Source: Nautilus pompilius
Taxonomy: Eukaryota > Mollusca > Cephalopoda > Nautilida > Nautilidae
Assembly: GCA_018389105.1 (NCBI GenBank)
Contig: JACATO010002193.1
Span: 186,001 to 250,000 of the forward strand
Reading direction: 5' to 3'
Length of the DNA stretch: 64,000 nucleotides
Under the pieces are notes generated by a model. That model saw nothing but the letters and a program-made list of their open reading frames with translations, searched no databases and was not told the origin of the DNA. The position numbers and the translations under genes are program-made. The first letter of the stretch is position 1, and each line of letters begins with the position of its first letter. Shown piece by piece: positions 1-12,084 of the stretch.

Positions 1-660
1 CACCACCAACACAGACACTGATGACTGCTTTGAAATCAATACACCATGAGGTATGACTTATGGCCTATTCACACTGCTGTGTTCAACACGGCAATGTAAA
101 TTGCACAAAAAAAAATGTTCACCACACAAAAAGTCAGTCAAAAAATTGTCAGAAATTTTTTTCAGGGGGGAGGCCCATGGGCCCCCTGCTGGCTGTGCCA
201 CTGACTTGAATAATACACTGTTTCTTGCTCTTCATTTTTATTCTTTTCTAGCATGGCACCTAGCATCAGCAAGCTCAAACCAACAAATCAGCTAGCTAAT
301 ACTTCCTCTTGCTCCTCATTTCACATCAAACATTCACCTTTTCATCAAACTGCTCTTATGGGTTCTGCAATAGTTACAAAGTCAGGTATAAGGCATGCAC
401 TGAATCCCACCATGCCCCAAAAAGCTCGTCAGTTTTAAAGGTGAAGATGGTCGACTCACATCTTAGACTTTTTTTTCTGTTGGGCCAACAACACCATATT
501 TGAAAGAAGTATCCCCATAAATACCACCACTCGACTTAACCATAAAGAACAAATGTCTCTGCTTTCACTGTCAGCTGTTCTTCTAACTTCCTTAACACCT
601 TGTACATGCTCTTCAGTATCCTTTCCATACACTACCAGATGATCAGCTGTGTTCACACTC
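1..660. other. No gene recognised
   Basis: AT-rich DNA with only short chance open frames. No splice-bordered coding segment or recognisable repeat was seen. It probably belongs to an intron or the upstream part of the plus-strand coiled-coil gene. Confidence 0.4.
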
Positions 661-1900
661 TAAGCCTGGAATTGTCTGATGTATTATGTACTGATATTTC
701 TCTACTGCAGCAATGATACCAAAAGTTTGCCTTCTTTAGTCGAACAGACCATCATGTTTAGCAGATGTAGAGATGTACCTTGAGTGTTTGTGTAACTCAA
801 TCTGGTGGAAATCTTATTTGAGATCTAGTTAGGAGCAGAAGAGCACTTCCATCCAGCTTCTCTGGAACTTTATGATTGATTGACATAGGTAACCATTTCC
901 AGACAATTTCCTCATTGGCTTGATGCATACTGACAGTCCTTGTCTCACCAGAAGCCTTCAGTACAATAACCACTGGGTTTACTCAGCAATATCTTCCTTC
1001 ACCGTTTATTAAGTTTGGCAGTTACTTTATCTCTGAATGTGGATTAAATCCATCTTATTTCTGCACTACTGTGTATCTGGGTTAGTATATAATTGTAACT
1101 TGTAATTTTTTAACTTAACAATCCTCTCAAAATCCTTGAGAATATTTGATTCTGTCCTGCCTTGCAAAATTATCTCTTATATTACATTCTCCAGCTCTAG
1201 GAATAACTTCAGAGCCAACACAAAGACCACCTGAATTTCTTTAGAGACAATCTCTCTTCAGAATAAGAACAAAGGTGCCAGTTTCTTTCCTGTTCATATT
1301 TTCATATCAAACTGACCCAAGACTTCTTTTTCTCATATGCAAACAATGTTTCATATTAACTTTTAAGCCTCACCTCTTTAATTTCTGAAAGTCATCATGA
1401 CCAATAAGATTACTCGCTCATCTGAATCAATTAAGACCTTAGTGATTCCATTAATATCTACATTCATAGCAGATTCACAAAATGACACAATGCATACATA
1501 CCTGTTCAGTCTTTACTACAAAGGATGCACGTTCCCTGTTATCATTCTCATTACTACCCTGCTGGTCTGAGCAGGTAATTTGCTCATTAACCTTATGTGG
1601 ACCTTTGTTTTATGTAGCTTGGTGACTTCTTCCTTCTTTCCCTGTCACTCTTCAGATTTTATTTTCCTTACAACATACTGCAAAATGGCTATACTTTTTG
1701 CACTTAGCACACATCCTGTCCTTGGCTGGACAAGTTTCCAGGTGTCCTTTACCACAACTGTAACATAATTTGCCTTTAACTTTGTCTTGATAATTCCTTC
1801 ACTGGAAGCCAGTAGCATTGACATTTGATTTTTGTGGACATGCCATCCTTTTATTCTTTTGCTGCCAGATAACTTCCCATCCATAAGCTTTTAGCAGGGC
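661..1900 (-). mobile_element. Ty3/gypsy-like LTR retrotransposon fossil
   Basis: Read on the minus strand, the stretch near 1670-1790 encodes a cysteine/histidine zinc-knuckle region of the CCHC type used by gag proteins. The part near 1400-1480 resembles the retropepsin active-site neighbourhood of Ty3/gypsy polyproteins. The order gag then protease towards lower coordinates fits one minus-strand element. It is broken in several places, with no intact gag or pol, and no LTRs were identified, so the outer ends are approximate. The decay suggests an old insertion. Confidence 0.5.
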
Positions 1901-2256
1901 ATCTCAAAATGGGACATTCTTTGTTTCAAGCAATTTCCTTTTCATTTGGATATCTCAATTTCACACAATTTTTTAAACAAAGGCAATCATTCAATAAATC
2001 CCCCAAAATTTCAAAGCCTTATTGTTGTAAAGTGATCCACAGTTACTTCATTGTTGGGAGTAAGTTTTTGAAACACACATCTTTCAAACAGTGTATTTTC
2101 CTCAGTTTTGAAATGTTGATTTAATTTACAAACACATAAATCATACATGGCGTTTCCTTCCTCAGATATGGCTGTCCCCTTGGGGCCCAGGTGTATTTGA
2201 AGTAGATGTGATAGTTTCGTAACTGAGTACAACAAAAAGATATCTTCATATGAGTT

Positions 2257-2515
2257 GACTAAAGAAATATGCCATCTGAAAATGATATATGTTGTCAGTT
2301 CTGGAACACTTTCTCTTAACCCACTGCTTCTTCTGAACAGTGTTGTGTGCTTCAAATTTGAAGAAATTTCCATAGAGAATTTATTGTATGCTGCCATCAC
2401 AGTTGCATCAGCTGAGCAATTGTTCAGCAAACTCAAGCTCATCAATAACTTCTTGATGACTTTGGACAAATTGAATAATCTTGCTCTCCCGATTATTAAA
2501 AGAGAACTGGCATGA
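2257..2515 (+). mobile_element. hAT transposase C-terminal fossil
   Basis: The open frame ends with SAEQLFSKLKLINNF followed by LNNLALPIIKRELA and a stop. This is the hallmark of the hAT family C-terminal dimerisation domain (usual form: SAERSFSKLKLIK, then RLNGLALLSIE). Only this last part is clear; upstream sequence on the same strand is too decayed to read. It is a plain DNA transposon remnant, probably of the ZMYM/DUF4371-associated hAT group common in animals. It lies just upstream of the first coiled-coil exon and is not part of that gene. Confidence 0.7.
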
Positions 2516-2984
2516 TGAGTTGATTTTATTAAAGTAATTTCTTAACATTTCCGATGTAGAAAACATGAAGAGTATTAAAATAAGTGGTTGATTTTAGCTA
2601 AAATCCTACTTTATATATGTATACTTCCTTCATAGCAAAATTCTTGATAATGGATAAATTTCATCGTTTTGTTCTGTCCATTAAAGCATGTGACCAGTAG
2701 AAAGGTAGGGGACATATAAAGGTCAAGGCTGCAACCAGCATCTTTGGTCTACTCTAGCAGTCCTGCATATGCCATTGTAGGTTAGTAGATGACAACATAC
2801 AGAGCAAGTCAGGCAAATGGATTTCAGGTATAATTTTATTTCAAGCCACATGGGTCAAGATGCCTCTTTTTTCCCATGTGAGATGACCACACTAGAAAAC
2901 ATTATTAGAGAACTACAACTGGTATCAAAATCGCCCAAGAATTCATGTAAGCTCAACATGACCCTCTTTCTTCTTTAATTTTAG

Positions 2985-3067
2985 ATGGAAACTGAAGAGA
3001 AAAATCAGCTGAAAGAAAAGCTGGAGGAAATGAAGCAGAGCTTGCAAGCTGCTAAAGACAGATTTAA
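2985..3067 (+). CDS. Coiled-coil protein gene, third-last exon
   Basis: This 83-base exon sits between a TTTTAG acceptor and a GTAAGT donor. It reads METEEKNQLKEKLEEMKQSL then QAAKDRF, a charged heptad-rich segment typical of a coiled coil. It leaves two bases over, which the exon at 8029 completes. The three exons joined give 88 residues of continuous frame ending at a stop at 11883, so this is the C-terminal end of a longer gene that begins upstream of, or is undetected in, the window. The initial Met need not be the start. I do not recognise the protein; a Golgi or centrosomal coiled-coil family is possible, but nothing here decides it. Confidence 0.75.
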
Positions 3068-3436
3068 GTAAGTCATATAAGACTAAATGATGCAGGAAGC
3101 ACAAAATGTATAATGAATGTTTTAGATATAGAATATCAGAAGAGCAGGAATGTTTTAAGATTATAAAACCCTCTTTTTTTCCAAAAGGTGCACATCTTAG
3201 TTTAAAAAATATTTACGCTTCCTACTTTTACCACCTGGTTTTGGTAATTTCAGGTGGTACTAGGTGAGTACTGCAAAATAAAAAAAAAAAATTTTTAAAT
3301 GTCTAATCAAGAACATTTTTTCAAATCTTACACTTAAGATCTCTAATAATAACTGATGTGCGACTATTATCAAAAGATATATCAAACTTTATGCATTTCT
3401 TCAAAGAAAATATTATAGAAACTTCAATCATGACCA

Positions 3437-3510
3437 GGGGATGGCTGAGTGCAAAGCAAACCAGTCTGCCATGGCTGAGGTTATGAGTTTGTTTCCCATT
3501 AGAAAGTTAC
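3437..3510 (+). repeat. tRNA-derived SINE fragment
   Basis: An A-box-like TGGCTGAGTGC (3442-3452) is followed at normal tRNA spacing by a B-box-like stretch (3479-3499: GGTTATGAGTTTGTTTCCCA). The arrangement resembles a decayed Leu/Ser-type tRNA head of a SINE. No functional tRNA fold is expected. It lies in the first visible intron of the coiled-coil gene. Confidence 0.5.
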
Positions 3511-3643
3511 TTGGTTTGTAAAATCTTCTATATTCTATCTGGTATAGACTTTCCATTTCCAAGATGGAAAAGCCAGGCCCCACAAGGAGCAGGTATGGCA
3601 ACTTGTGTTAGCAGTAATGACCTGCACAGCAGAAATGTGGTTT

Positions 3644-3771
3644 ACACAATGAGAGGGGTGAAAACATGGCTGAGGTCAACAATGGCAGATGATCATTTGT
3701 CTGGACTCTTTATGAAGGGGCTCACAGAACAAAAGTTACAGCTGACAAGCATAAACTTATTCAAAAAGTGA
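3644..3771 (+). mobile_element. Second hAT C-terminal fossil
   Basis: The frame reads VKTWLRSTMADDHLSGLFMKGL and soon stops. It matches the end of the hAT dimerisation domain, whose usual form is IKTWLRSTMADDRLSGLALMHI. Only the terminal 40 residues are recognisable. The better conservation of this phrase compared with the copy at 2257 suggests a different hAT subfamily. Confidence 0.6.
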
Positions 3772-5199
3772 TGGATAAAATTGGATAAGACCAAAGACGT
3801 TTACAGTTTGTACTGAATGTAAATGTCAAATAAAATGCTGTTTTTTTTTTTTAGTTTTCGTTATTGTGAGCTCTGATGGGGTAGCACAATAACAAAGGAA
3901 GCAGACTAACATCAAAAAAATAGATTAAATTTTTTTAAAATTTTCTAAATGAATCACAAGAAATATTTCTAAGTAAAAAAAAAATTATTGATCAAAATCA
4001 AATACCTGTGTTAGGAAAAAAAACCAACAAAGTAGCATCTTTTTATTTTTTGATATAGGCGAGTTCCTCGTGCTTGATATCATTTTGTCAACCCCCCTCC
4101 CTGGAAATGAACACACATACTACAGAACAAAGGTTCCAACACTAAGTTTTGTCTGGTTTTAGTCAGGATAATTTCACCATAGACTAAAGATTCCAAAAGC
4201 AACTGGCACTTCCAGCTTTAGTCAGTGATCTAATGTGTTCACTTGATACTTGATGAAGAAGATTTGTTACATATTCCACTAGTAGGCACTAAAAGTACCC
4301 TCAAAAATTGTGGCTGAAGGAGAGTGACATAGAGTAACTTGGTTGGTGCCGCCTGACATCTCGCACCTGCCTCGTCACTACTTGAAATTTTAAAGCAGTT
4401 CTCTTTGCTAGTGGTGTGTGTGTGCCATAGCTGCAAGTTCTGACACAAGTTCTACACATGAATATTAACTTTTATTAGTGTAGAATGCATACTAGTCTTC
4501 CAATGATCACCATATATTTTCATGTCATCCACTAATTCTATAACATTGGTAGATTGTTAGCTAAAATTTAAAAGTTGAACTTTTTTTTTTCTATTATTGA
4601 AAAAAAATAACCTACATATTTTTTTTAATAAATGTTAACTCATAACAGCTTTTTTGATTTTATAAGTAAATGTTGTTGTGTTGTACATCCAAGGTCAGTG
4701 CCGCAGTTTTGAAAACAGTAGGGAGACAGAAATTTTAAGATTCTGTTGAGCAGTCAAATCAGATTGCAGAGCCATTGAAGTGTATAGCCACATCACAGGC
4801 CATGGGGAAGGTATTCTCCCCCTGAAAAGAATTTTGAAATTTAGGCCCCAGAAATGCACTCTTTATGGATCTAGAGAACAAAAATTCAGTGTGCATATTG
4901 CAACTTTTTTCAGCAAGAAAGTGGGAAGGTTGCGCTGAATCAGCTTAAAAGCCAGTAGTATTGTGTATACATCGAGCAGTATAAAATAAGGGGAATGGAG
5001 AAAGCAATACAAAATGCGGTACTTTATTTACATGCTTACATTAAACATGTTTGCCGAGTATTTAGGGCCACAAATTCATTCACAATTTTTTTAAAAACTT
5101 AGTTTATCTGATTCTTCCTGGTGTATTCACTTGTTCAGCCATGTTTTAAGTCAGTGCAGCACCGAGAAACTTTGTTCAGATGCGCCATTATCTGTTGGT
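3772..5199. other. Intron sequence, nothing recognised
   Basis: AT-rich intron of the coiled-coil gene with several A and T runs. No coding segment or repeat was identified. The short open frames on both strands have no splice context or family resemblance. Confidence 0.4.
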
Positions 5200-6700
5200 A
5201 CTCAAAGCAGTAGATGCAAAATGTGTTCTACTTTATAACACAGGTTTTGAGTTTTACTGGACATACTCATAAATGCAGTCACAATGTTTACTCTGTTGAT
5301 GTATTTTTTCATTTCTACTAAGAATGCCGAATTGTTTATGAAACTTTTGGGAATTAATTTCTTTATAAAATTTATTAGATGGAATAGCCAATTTGGCATC
5401 CATTTGAGATTTTGCCAGTCTCAGCAATAAGTTCTCCAATTTGCATAGCTTGTGGTAACCATTTTGATGAAAACATTTTTTTCAACTTTTGAAAATTATT
5501 ATATCAAAAAAGATTGCGTCATGATAAATCTTTGATCTTGCATGGAACCCTTCATGTACATGGTACTGAAGGCTCCAGTAAGTCATATTTTGAACACACT
5601 CATGACTTAATGCCTTGTTCCAGATTTTAAAGGGGTGTCTCTCAGTTCTCAGTGTTTGTGAACTTTTGGTTAATGTCTCTATTACTTACTTTGTTCCCAC
5701 AACAATTCTGCTGCTTTGTTATAGTGCACAGATGAACTACTCTATTAGTTTTGTGATCGAGTGGGATATCAAGGGATATGATATATGTTACCATTCTCAA
5801 ACTGATCATGTAGACCTCAAGCTTTTGTGGTTGATTCTCTGAAAATATTTTCTGATATTTTGTTCAAGGCATCCAAAATGACACTGTACAAGTCCTGAGT
5901 TGTCTCTCACTCTGACAGTTCAGCATGTGGGGACACATTTTTCTCAGTTGGCTTTGATTATAATGTTTGACTTTAAGATTCTCCATCTTGCCCCTCTCAT
6001 CCTGACATGCTTTGAGTAAGGCCTAAAACCAAAACATGAGTTCTTAAATTGCACTGCATAGTTATAAAACATACTGTAAACAATCTTTAAACTGTGGAAT
6101 AGAGGTGCCTCTTTAAAGACTAAATTAAGACATTGGTTGCTGCATTGTACAGAGATCATTTGTAGTTCATTTTCAGACACTCTTGCAAGATGCTTTTTTA
6201 TAGTTGCAGTCCCCATCAAAGTATTGGCAATGAAGATACTTAAATAGAAAATTGAATCTATGTTTCTGCTCTTGCAGAAAGAACATCATGTAAGCCAAGA
6301 AATACTTCTTGAGGAATTAAATGTTCATCTACTTACCTTCCACACAATCATAACTGTTTCTTGTTGCTAATATGCATGGTTCCATCAATATTTATGGTGT
6401 AATAGCCAACCACTGACTCTTTCATGTTAAGGAGAACATTTCACAAAGTTTCTCTTGCCAGCAGGCCCAGAATTTTATTTTTGCTGTCAGGATGTGTATG
6501 CAACTTTGAATGCTATAGGTTCTGCACAAAGTTGTAGCCATTTGTAATAAGTTGATGTGTCTGCTGAAGTTCACCATAAAGGAAACTCTTGCTGTGCCAA
6601 AAGTTATATAGATGAGACCATCTTCATCAGGGCATTTCAGGCATTCCCTTGATCCTATGTTTTGTTGAGATAGTCCACATGGGTTGTTTGGAAAGTTAAG
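5200..6700 (-). mobile_element. hAT transposase body, DUF4371-like, fossil
   Basis: On the minus strand, about 6220-5944 reads MMGTATIKKHLARVSENELQ and continues with a CSNQCLNLVFKEA phrase. This resembles the DUF4371/hAT catalytic body, in which DGASNMxG is followed some 30 residues later by a CxxHxLNLxxxD phrase. Just upstream (about 6260-6320) a further piece resembles the EYFLGLYDV motif of the same family. A more downstream piece lies near 5440-5250. The pieces are in order but interrupted by stops and frame changes, so this is a dead DNA transposon within the intron. Confidence 0.5.
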
Positions 6701-8028
6701 AAATTTTTAAACAGCTTTCAATTGTTTTATAGCTTTTCCATGAAATGCAAACCTTTCTTTTGCTTTTTTCCAATTACAGTAGCCACACAAATATTAGAAG
6801 TTGTATACCATATGCTTTAGAGCAGTGACAGGAAAATACCTTTTTTAGAGTGTCACAATAATATAGCCACCAGAACTCAGAAAACTATGATAGCTGGAAT
6901 TTGTATACCTTTATTTTTTTGTGAGCTACGAGGCTGAATGGGTGTGGCACAGTTTAGCATGTTGTCAATCCTATATGGCTTCTCCATGTCTGAAGAAGCA
7001 TCAGTCTGTTGTCTGACCAAAACTACAATTTCCTCAAGAATTTTAGTTTTAAATTTGAATTATCTTTTAAATTAATATTACATTATTAAGATTTTGTGAT
7101 CTTAACTGGTGCCCTATTTTTGATATAGTTTAGAAAAGTAGAGGTCAGGTTAATGATATATTTCTCTCTTGAGGAAGGAATGGTCACTTACCACTTGACT
7201 GGGAATGTTCAATCTTTATCTTGGAATAAAAAAACCAAACTTTTACCTTTGTAAGCCTGCTTGTATCAGTCTCAATTATATCTGCTGTCATAGATAATTA
7301 CAGAGTGATTGGAAACCTTGTGATTTTATATAAATCCTGGTCAACCATCTCCCTATGGGAAAATTGGTAAACATCTGTTTGACTCAGATTTAAGAATTTA
7401 AGAGGACAGAGAGACATGCACTCAGACAAACACAGGTTATGAAGTTTGAGGCAGCACAGTCTAATGCCCTCTCTTCTGTAGTAACAGAACTTGTGAAAAA
7501 GAGCCTGGAGCAGATTCTTGAGAAATCTATTTATCCTAAAGACCTTTTCTATCTGCAGTCATGGCACAACATGGGTGACAGCTTAAGCACGGAATATGAT
7601 AACAACATACATACATACATTGGATATGATTGCCATACTCTTATATTACTCATTTGACAAGGTATGGGAAGGGTGGGTTTGAATCTAGCTAGGACACACA
7701 AAATTCTTCTGAATTTTTCATTATCAAGATTGAATTTTGTCCAGAAAGTGTTTATGATCTTGAAGAAATGAGTATTCTTTCTCTTTTATAGTAGCATTTA
7801 CTCCCAGGCTGAATAAACCCATATCTCACCTTTACAAGGTTATTTGTCCTGGACAACTATACCAATATGAGAAATTTAAGTGATAAGAATTATCGATAAG
7901 TTTTAAATGCCCCCATTTTATTAGAGCCTACAATGAACTTTAGAACAGGATAATATCCTTTTACTTAAACATTTTTCCACTATAATATTTCTTTTTCTCT
8001 AACCTTTTCTTTAAAAATATGGTTCTAG
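6701..8028. other. Intron sequence, nothing recognised
   Basis: AT-rich intron sequence leading to the exon at 8029. No coding exon, SINE head or tandem array was seen. Confidence 0.4.
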
Positions 8029-8122
8029 CAATGAGGCATCAGCGATAAGTGTAAATCTCCAGGTCACAGAACTCACAAGTGAAATAACAAGCACACAGAA
8101 TAACCACAAGGAGATATGCCAG
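8029..8122 (+). CDS. Coiled-coil protein gene, second-last exon
   Basis: This 94-base exon lies between a TTCTAG acceptor and a GTAAGA donor. With the two bases carried from 3067 it reads NNEASAISVNLQVTELTSEI then TSTQNNHKEICQ, and ends on a codon boundary. The next exon starts in phase 0. Composition is polar with leucines at heptad-like spacing, so it continues the coiled coil. Confidence comes mainly from the phase match on both sides. Confidence 0.75.
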
Positions 8123-8989
8123 GTAAGATTTAGCTTTCGGGGTAATAAGGTGGAAGCAAGTAAAACACTTCATGGCAGTGGAAGAAATACTTGCCATCAC
8201 TGGTAGAAGCTTATATTGATTTAAAAAACTTGCTCTTTGTGTGTCCATGTGTAGTAATGATCATAAGAAGATAATAAAAATATGCAACAGTGATTAGGTT
8301 GAGGACTGCATTGGATAAATAATGCTAAGGGACCATGTCACCATTCACCACCTGAGTGACCTCTTACTCTATTACGGATATCAAATTCATGTAACTAGTA
8401 TGCACTAAGTACTTTGGGAGAACAAAACTGCGTAGTAGATGCTTTTTTAAATATTAACAAATTTGCTGTATAAGAATTTCTTATTTATGGCCAATACAAT
8501 ACTATTAAAAACTGCTCACATGTTAATGGATATTGGAAAGTAGTGTATCATCTTTTTTGTGGAATTTATAGTAGTGCAAACACAATCTTTTTTTGTGAAA
8601 AAAGTAAGGTAAAATTTTCAATCTGTTCTGTGACAGAGCCCTAGTAATGATAATCTCATTCCATAAGCTTACAGAAGCAGATTGTAATGAAGAAATCTAA
8701 TTTTCCATATTTTTTATGATTAGTTTAGATCATTTATAGCAGTCTATCTAGCAAGACCTACTCCTAACTTGTTGTAACAACAGACTTCCTTTACTATAGA
8801 AAAATAAATAGCAAGAAAATCTATTTACTAATCTTGTACATGTTCAGTTCAAAGTTTTTTTCTTAATGCTATTTCATTTTTTGAAAATCTTTTTTTTTTT
8901 TTTATAAGTAAACAGAACAGGAATATATTTAGAAAGAGTTAATGTTTGTTGCTTAGATAAATAGCAGATATCCAAAGTCACTGGAAGAT
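8123..8989. other. Intron sequence, nothing recognised
   Basis: AT-rich intron. No exon or repeat family was recognised before the SINE at about 8990. Confidence 0.4.
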
Positions 8990-9230
8990 TATTGGCCAGG
9001 CAATGTGGCTCAGTGGTGAGTGTGTTGGCTTCAAGATCTAAGGGTTCTTGGCTCAATTCCTGCTGCTGGCACATTGTTGTGACCCTTGAGCGAGGTACTT
9101 TACTGGTATTGCTCCAGTTGCTGCTGGGGGGTGGCCTGTGTAGGCACTCAGACAGGGGAACCAAGGACGAGGTATGCTGTATAGCCATGACAGGCACAAG
9201 TCTCCTATGAGAAGGAAAAGTCAGAAGAAT
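8990..9230 (+). repeat. tRNA-derived SINE with conserved core
   Basis: The head has an A box TGGCTCAGTGG (9006-9016) and a B-box-like GGTTCTTGGCTCAATTCC (9043-9060), 27 bases apart. It is followed at 9081-9098 by GACCCTTGAGCGAGGTAC, close to the CCTTGGGCAAGGCACTT core shared by several metazoan SINE superfamilies. The open frame across this stretch is a by-product. It lies in the last intron of the coiled-coil gene, in sense orientation. Confidence 0.7.
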
Positions 9231-9909
9231 AAACTACTGCTGAAGATGGACTGGTTGATTTACATGGGGCATTGTTTGTACAGTCTCTTAGCTTATACAG
9301 GATTTACAGCGCTTCCCTTCCTTTTGTAAGAAACAAATTTCTTAAATATTTCATCAGTCAGTTTGTAAAGTCATATATAATTCATGAAATATCTAGTCAA
9401 ACTTGGAGAATTTGTTTAAGTATTTAGTCACTGGCTAATACAGGTGTCTGAGGCTTCTCTAGCTACTATTGAAGCCATTAGATTAGTTTTCTATTTGGAT
9501 ATTACCATGGCAATCCAGAGTTTGATCTAATCTGCCTCAGTACACATCAACTATATTGTTGATTTATGGTATTTTTATGATGATATTATACTGATTTTTC
9601 AACTATCTGTCCAGCAGAAATTTTTTCACTCAAAAGACTTCTCTGATATTAAGTAGCTCAGAAAACTTTTTTGAGCCTTTACGCTAGTGGTAATATCTTT
9701 TTATGTCTAATTTTCCACCATACGCAATTTTTTAAGTATGTGAGGTACATTTATCCAAACATTGTTGTGACAGTACACAACAGTGTTCTCTGTGTTATAA
9801 GAAAGCGTTCACAGGACAGGTGGATCAAGTAAAGTGTGTACATTTCGTATATCAACAAGTGGATAAGCAAGGTATGAAAATTGGGATTGGCATTTCCTAT
9901 TTTGAGTTA

Positions 9910-11360
9910 TCATACCAGTGGACCTGGATTCCAAGGTGTGCATCCATCTATTCTGAGGTCATTGCCACCTCTGCTTCTATCGCAAAATATTTTCACTGCT
10001 TCTCTCATACATTCCATACATTCCGGGGTTAGTTCAAAATGTGACTGACTGTAGCTGATCACTGTTCTCAGTTGCAATATTCTGGCTTTCCTGATTTTTC
10101 CAAATAGTCTGCAGGATTTTTTTGCTTGAGCAGCTGCCTTCGAACTTGGAATTAGTGATAAAGTTTGCATTATGTTTGGATGTTTTAAGGCTGCCTGAGA
10201 TGGCAGGGATGGCCATTGATGTGCTTGAGGTGTAGAGTTATGATGGCATGCAGATTTTTTCTGTGGAGGCTTTGACAACCATGTTCCAAGAGATGGAATA
10301 TGCTGATGCTGTCTCGAAGGTGCTGAGCTGACATTTTCTTTGTCTCTCCTGTTTGTCACTATGCTAAGGGAGCATTTGTATTTGTTGATCCAACTACACA
10401 TTTCATGTGTAGTGGCATGTATTTTTGGTGTGGTGAGAGCCATTCCTTTTCTTTGAGGAAAAATTTCAAGATATGTTATTGTAAAGTTGTCGAATGCTTC
10501 TTCAAAGCGGTCGATTGATTCGGAACACTCTGCATGCAATGGAAGAGTCATTGTAGCAGTGACGACTGTGCTGAAAGATGAAAGACATTTGAAAAGAGAA
10601 TGCACTAGTTGATACTTGATAATGGAATTGGTTGTTGATTTATTTGACTTTGTTTGTGTCTTGTGTCATGAGACTGGAGGATCTTGGCGATGTCGTTCAG
10701 GAAGAAGTTGGATGAGTTGATCTGTGGGTAGTAATATTTTTCTACACTTGTTTCCACGAAGTCAGTGCTGTCGGGTCCATGGCACTTGTCATGCTTGATG
10801 TTGAGGACGAATAACCACTCATCCAGAAGTTTTTTGTCGATTTTTTGCAGATACATAAGCAGCGTACTTCTCACTCCGAGTAGAATATGTCACTGGCATA
10901 GCACTAACACGTCCAAAAGAGGGAGCTCAGTGAAAACTTCAAGAAATTTCACTGGAGGTTCCTCAACTGAATAAAAGTTGATGGGATCACGGTCTTTCTC
11001 CAGTGCATTCATTCTCACTGTGTAGTTGGCGATGAGTAAGAGTTTTGATTTCTAATGGTTTTAAGTGTTCATTCCATTGCGACCATTGGTAATTGTTTTC
11101 AGTTGATCGCGAATTTTTTCGTTGTCAGGAATATGTAGTGTTTCTATTTTTGCGGCAGCGTCTCTCCAAATTCGGCGTGTTAGTTTTCTGAAACAAGTTA
11201 GACATTGGATTATTCTGTTTCGATTGTGTCCATCAAAAGCGTAATATCGTGTTGGATATGGCTTCGCAGTTGTTTGAGCAGGTCTAGGGTGAGATTTGAT
11301 GCATTTGCAGACTGTCAGATCATGACCGCCGCGACCGTAACTTTGATGGAGATTATACAT
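9910..11360 (-). pseudogene. Unassigned minus-strand coding block
   Basis: This block is less AT-rich than its surroundings and has long minus-strand open frames, the largest of 231 codons at 9910-10605. Codon use looks protein-like: no simple repeats, and phrases such as KYYYPQINSSNFFLNDI and KIHATTHEMCSWINKYKCS. It lies antisense inside the last intron of the coiled-coil gene. The frame is interrupted, so it is probably a decayed transposable-element gene or a processed copy, but I do not recognise the family. The phrase around TPKIHATTHEMCSW faintly recalls a transposon-associated family, which is only a hint. Confidence 0.4.
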
Positions 11361-11796
11361 CTAAAATATGTAATATCAACAATATATGATGATATGACGC
11401 ATGCATATGCACATATTTATGACATCGATTGATACATTATCATAAAGTGTTAGTTTCTTTTTTGCATACTTAGAATTACAAGGCAAAACATAATTAATTT
11501 ATTGCTTTTATATATGGGAATATAGAGTAAGCAGAAAAATGAGTCTAAATAAATGTTGCCACTAGTGTAAAGACTTTTTCCGTGCGTACTACAACCCAAA
11601 CAAATCGTTTGAGCCAAAAAAAAATCTGCCGGAAAGAGAAGTCAAAATATCCAATGTGTGAATCTCTCAGTTCAAGCAAGAATCTCTTGCTTCTCATCAA
11701 GCATTGCTCACTGTCCTGCTTTGTTTTTTTTGTCAAAGGTCTCCTTTAAAAAATAACCAGATTATTATTTTTGCCCTTAAAATTTTCTACTTACAG

Positions 11797-11883
11797 GAAT
11801 TTGAAGCATTTAAGCTTCATTCTAAAAACTTGCTGGAAAGAGAAAAGCATCTAAACCAAAAACTGAAACTCCTGACTGGTTGA
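11797..11883 (+). CDS. Coiled-coil protein gene, last coding exon
   Basis: Begins after a TTACAG acceptor in phase 0, reads EFEAFKLHSKNLLEREKHLN then QKLKLLTG, and ends at TGA (11881-11883). The short C-terminal tail after a charged helix is typical of long coiled-coil proteins. Joined with 2985-3067 and 8029-8122 it gives an uninterrupted C-terminal reading frame. The 3-prime untranslated region runs on to a polyadenylation signal at 12078. Confidence 0.75.
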   Translation, partial: EFEAFKLHSKNLLEREKHLNQKLKLLTG

Positions 11884-12077
11884 TGAAGACAAGAAGAAAA
11901 AGAAGTATTTAGCTTACATTCCAAAGATTGAAATGTGTTTTTCTCATTGCTATGGTTAAAAACATCAGCAGTGTATCCATGTCACATTCATTTAAAAAAG
12001 AAGAGAGAGCTTATTCATTGATTTTTTATAGTTGCTAAAGGGAATACTGAAATTAATATAAATTCCAGTTGTCTGTC

Positions 12078-12083
12078 AATAAA
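12078..12083 (+). promoter_or_regulatory. Candidate polyadenylation signal
   Basis: AATAAA lies 195 bases after the stop codon of the coiled-coil gene, on the same strand and at a normal distance. No transcript evidence is available. Confidence 0.5.
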
Positions 12084-12084
12084 A

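Noticed and set aside
3437-9230. Functional tRNA genes
   Set aside because: A and B boxes are present, but the sequences depart from tRNA folds and one carries a SINE core.
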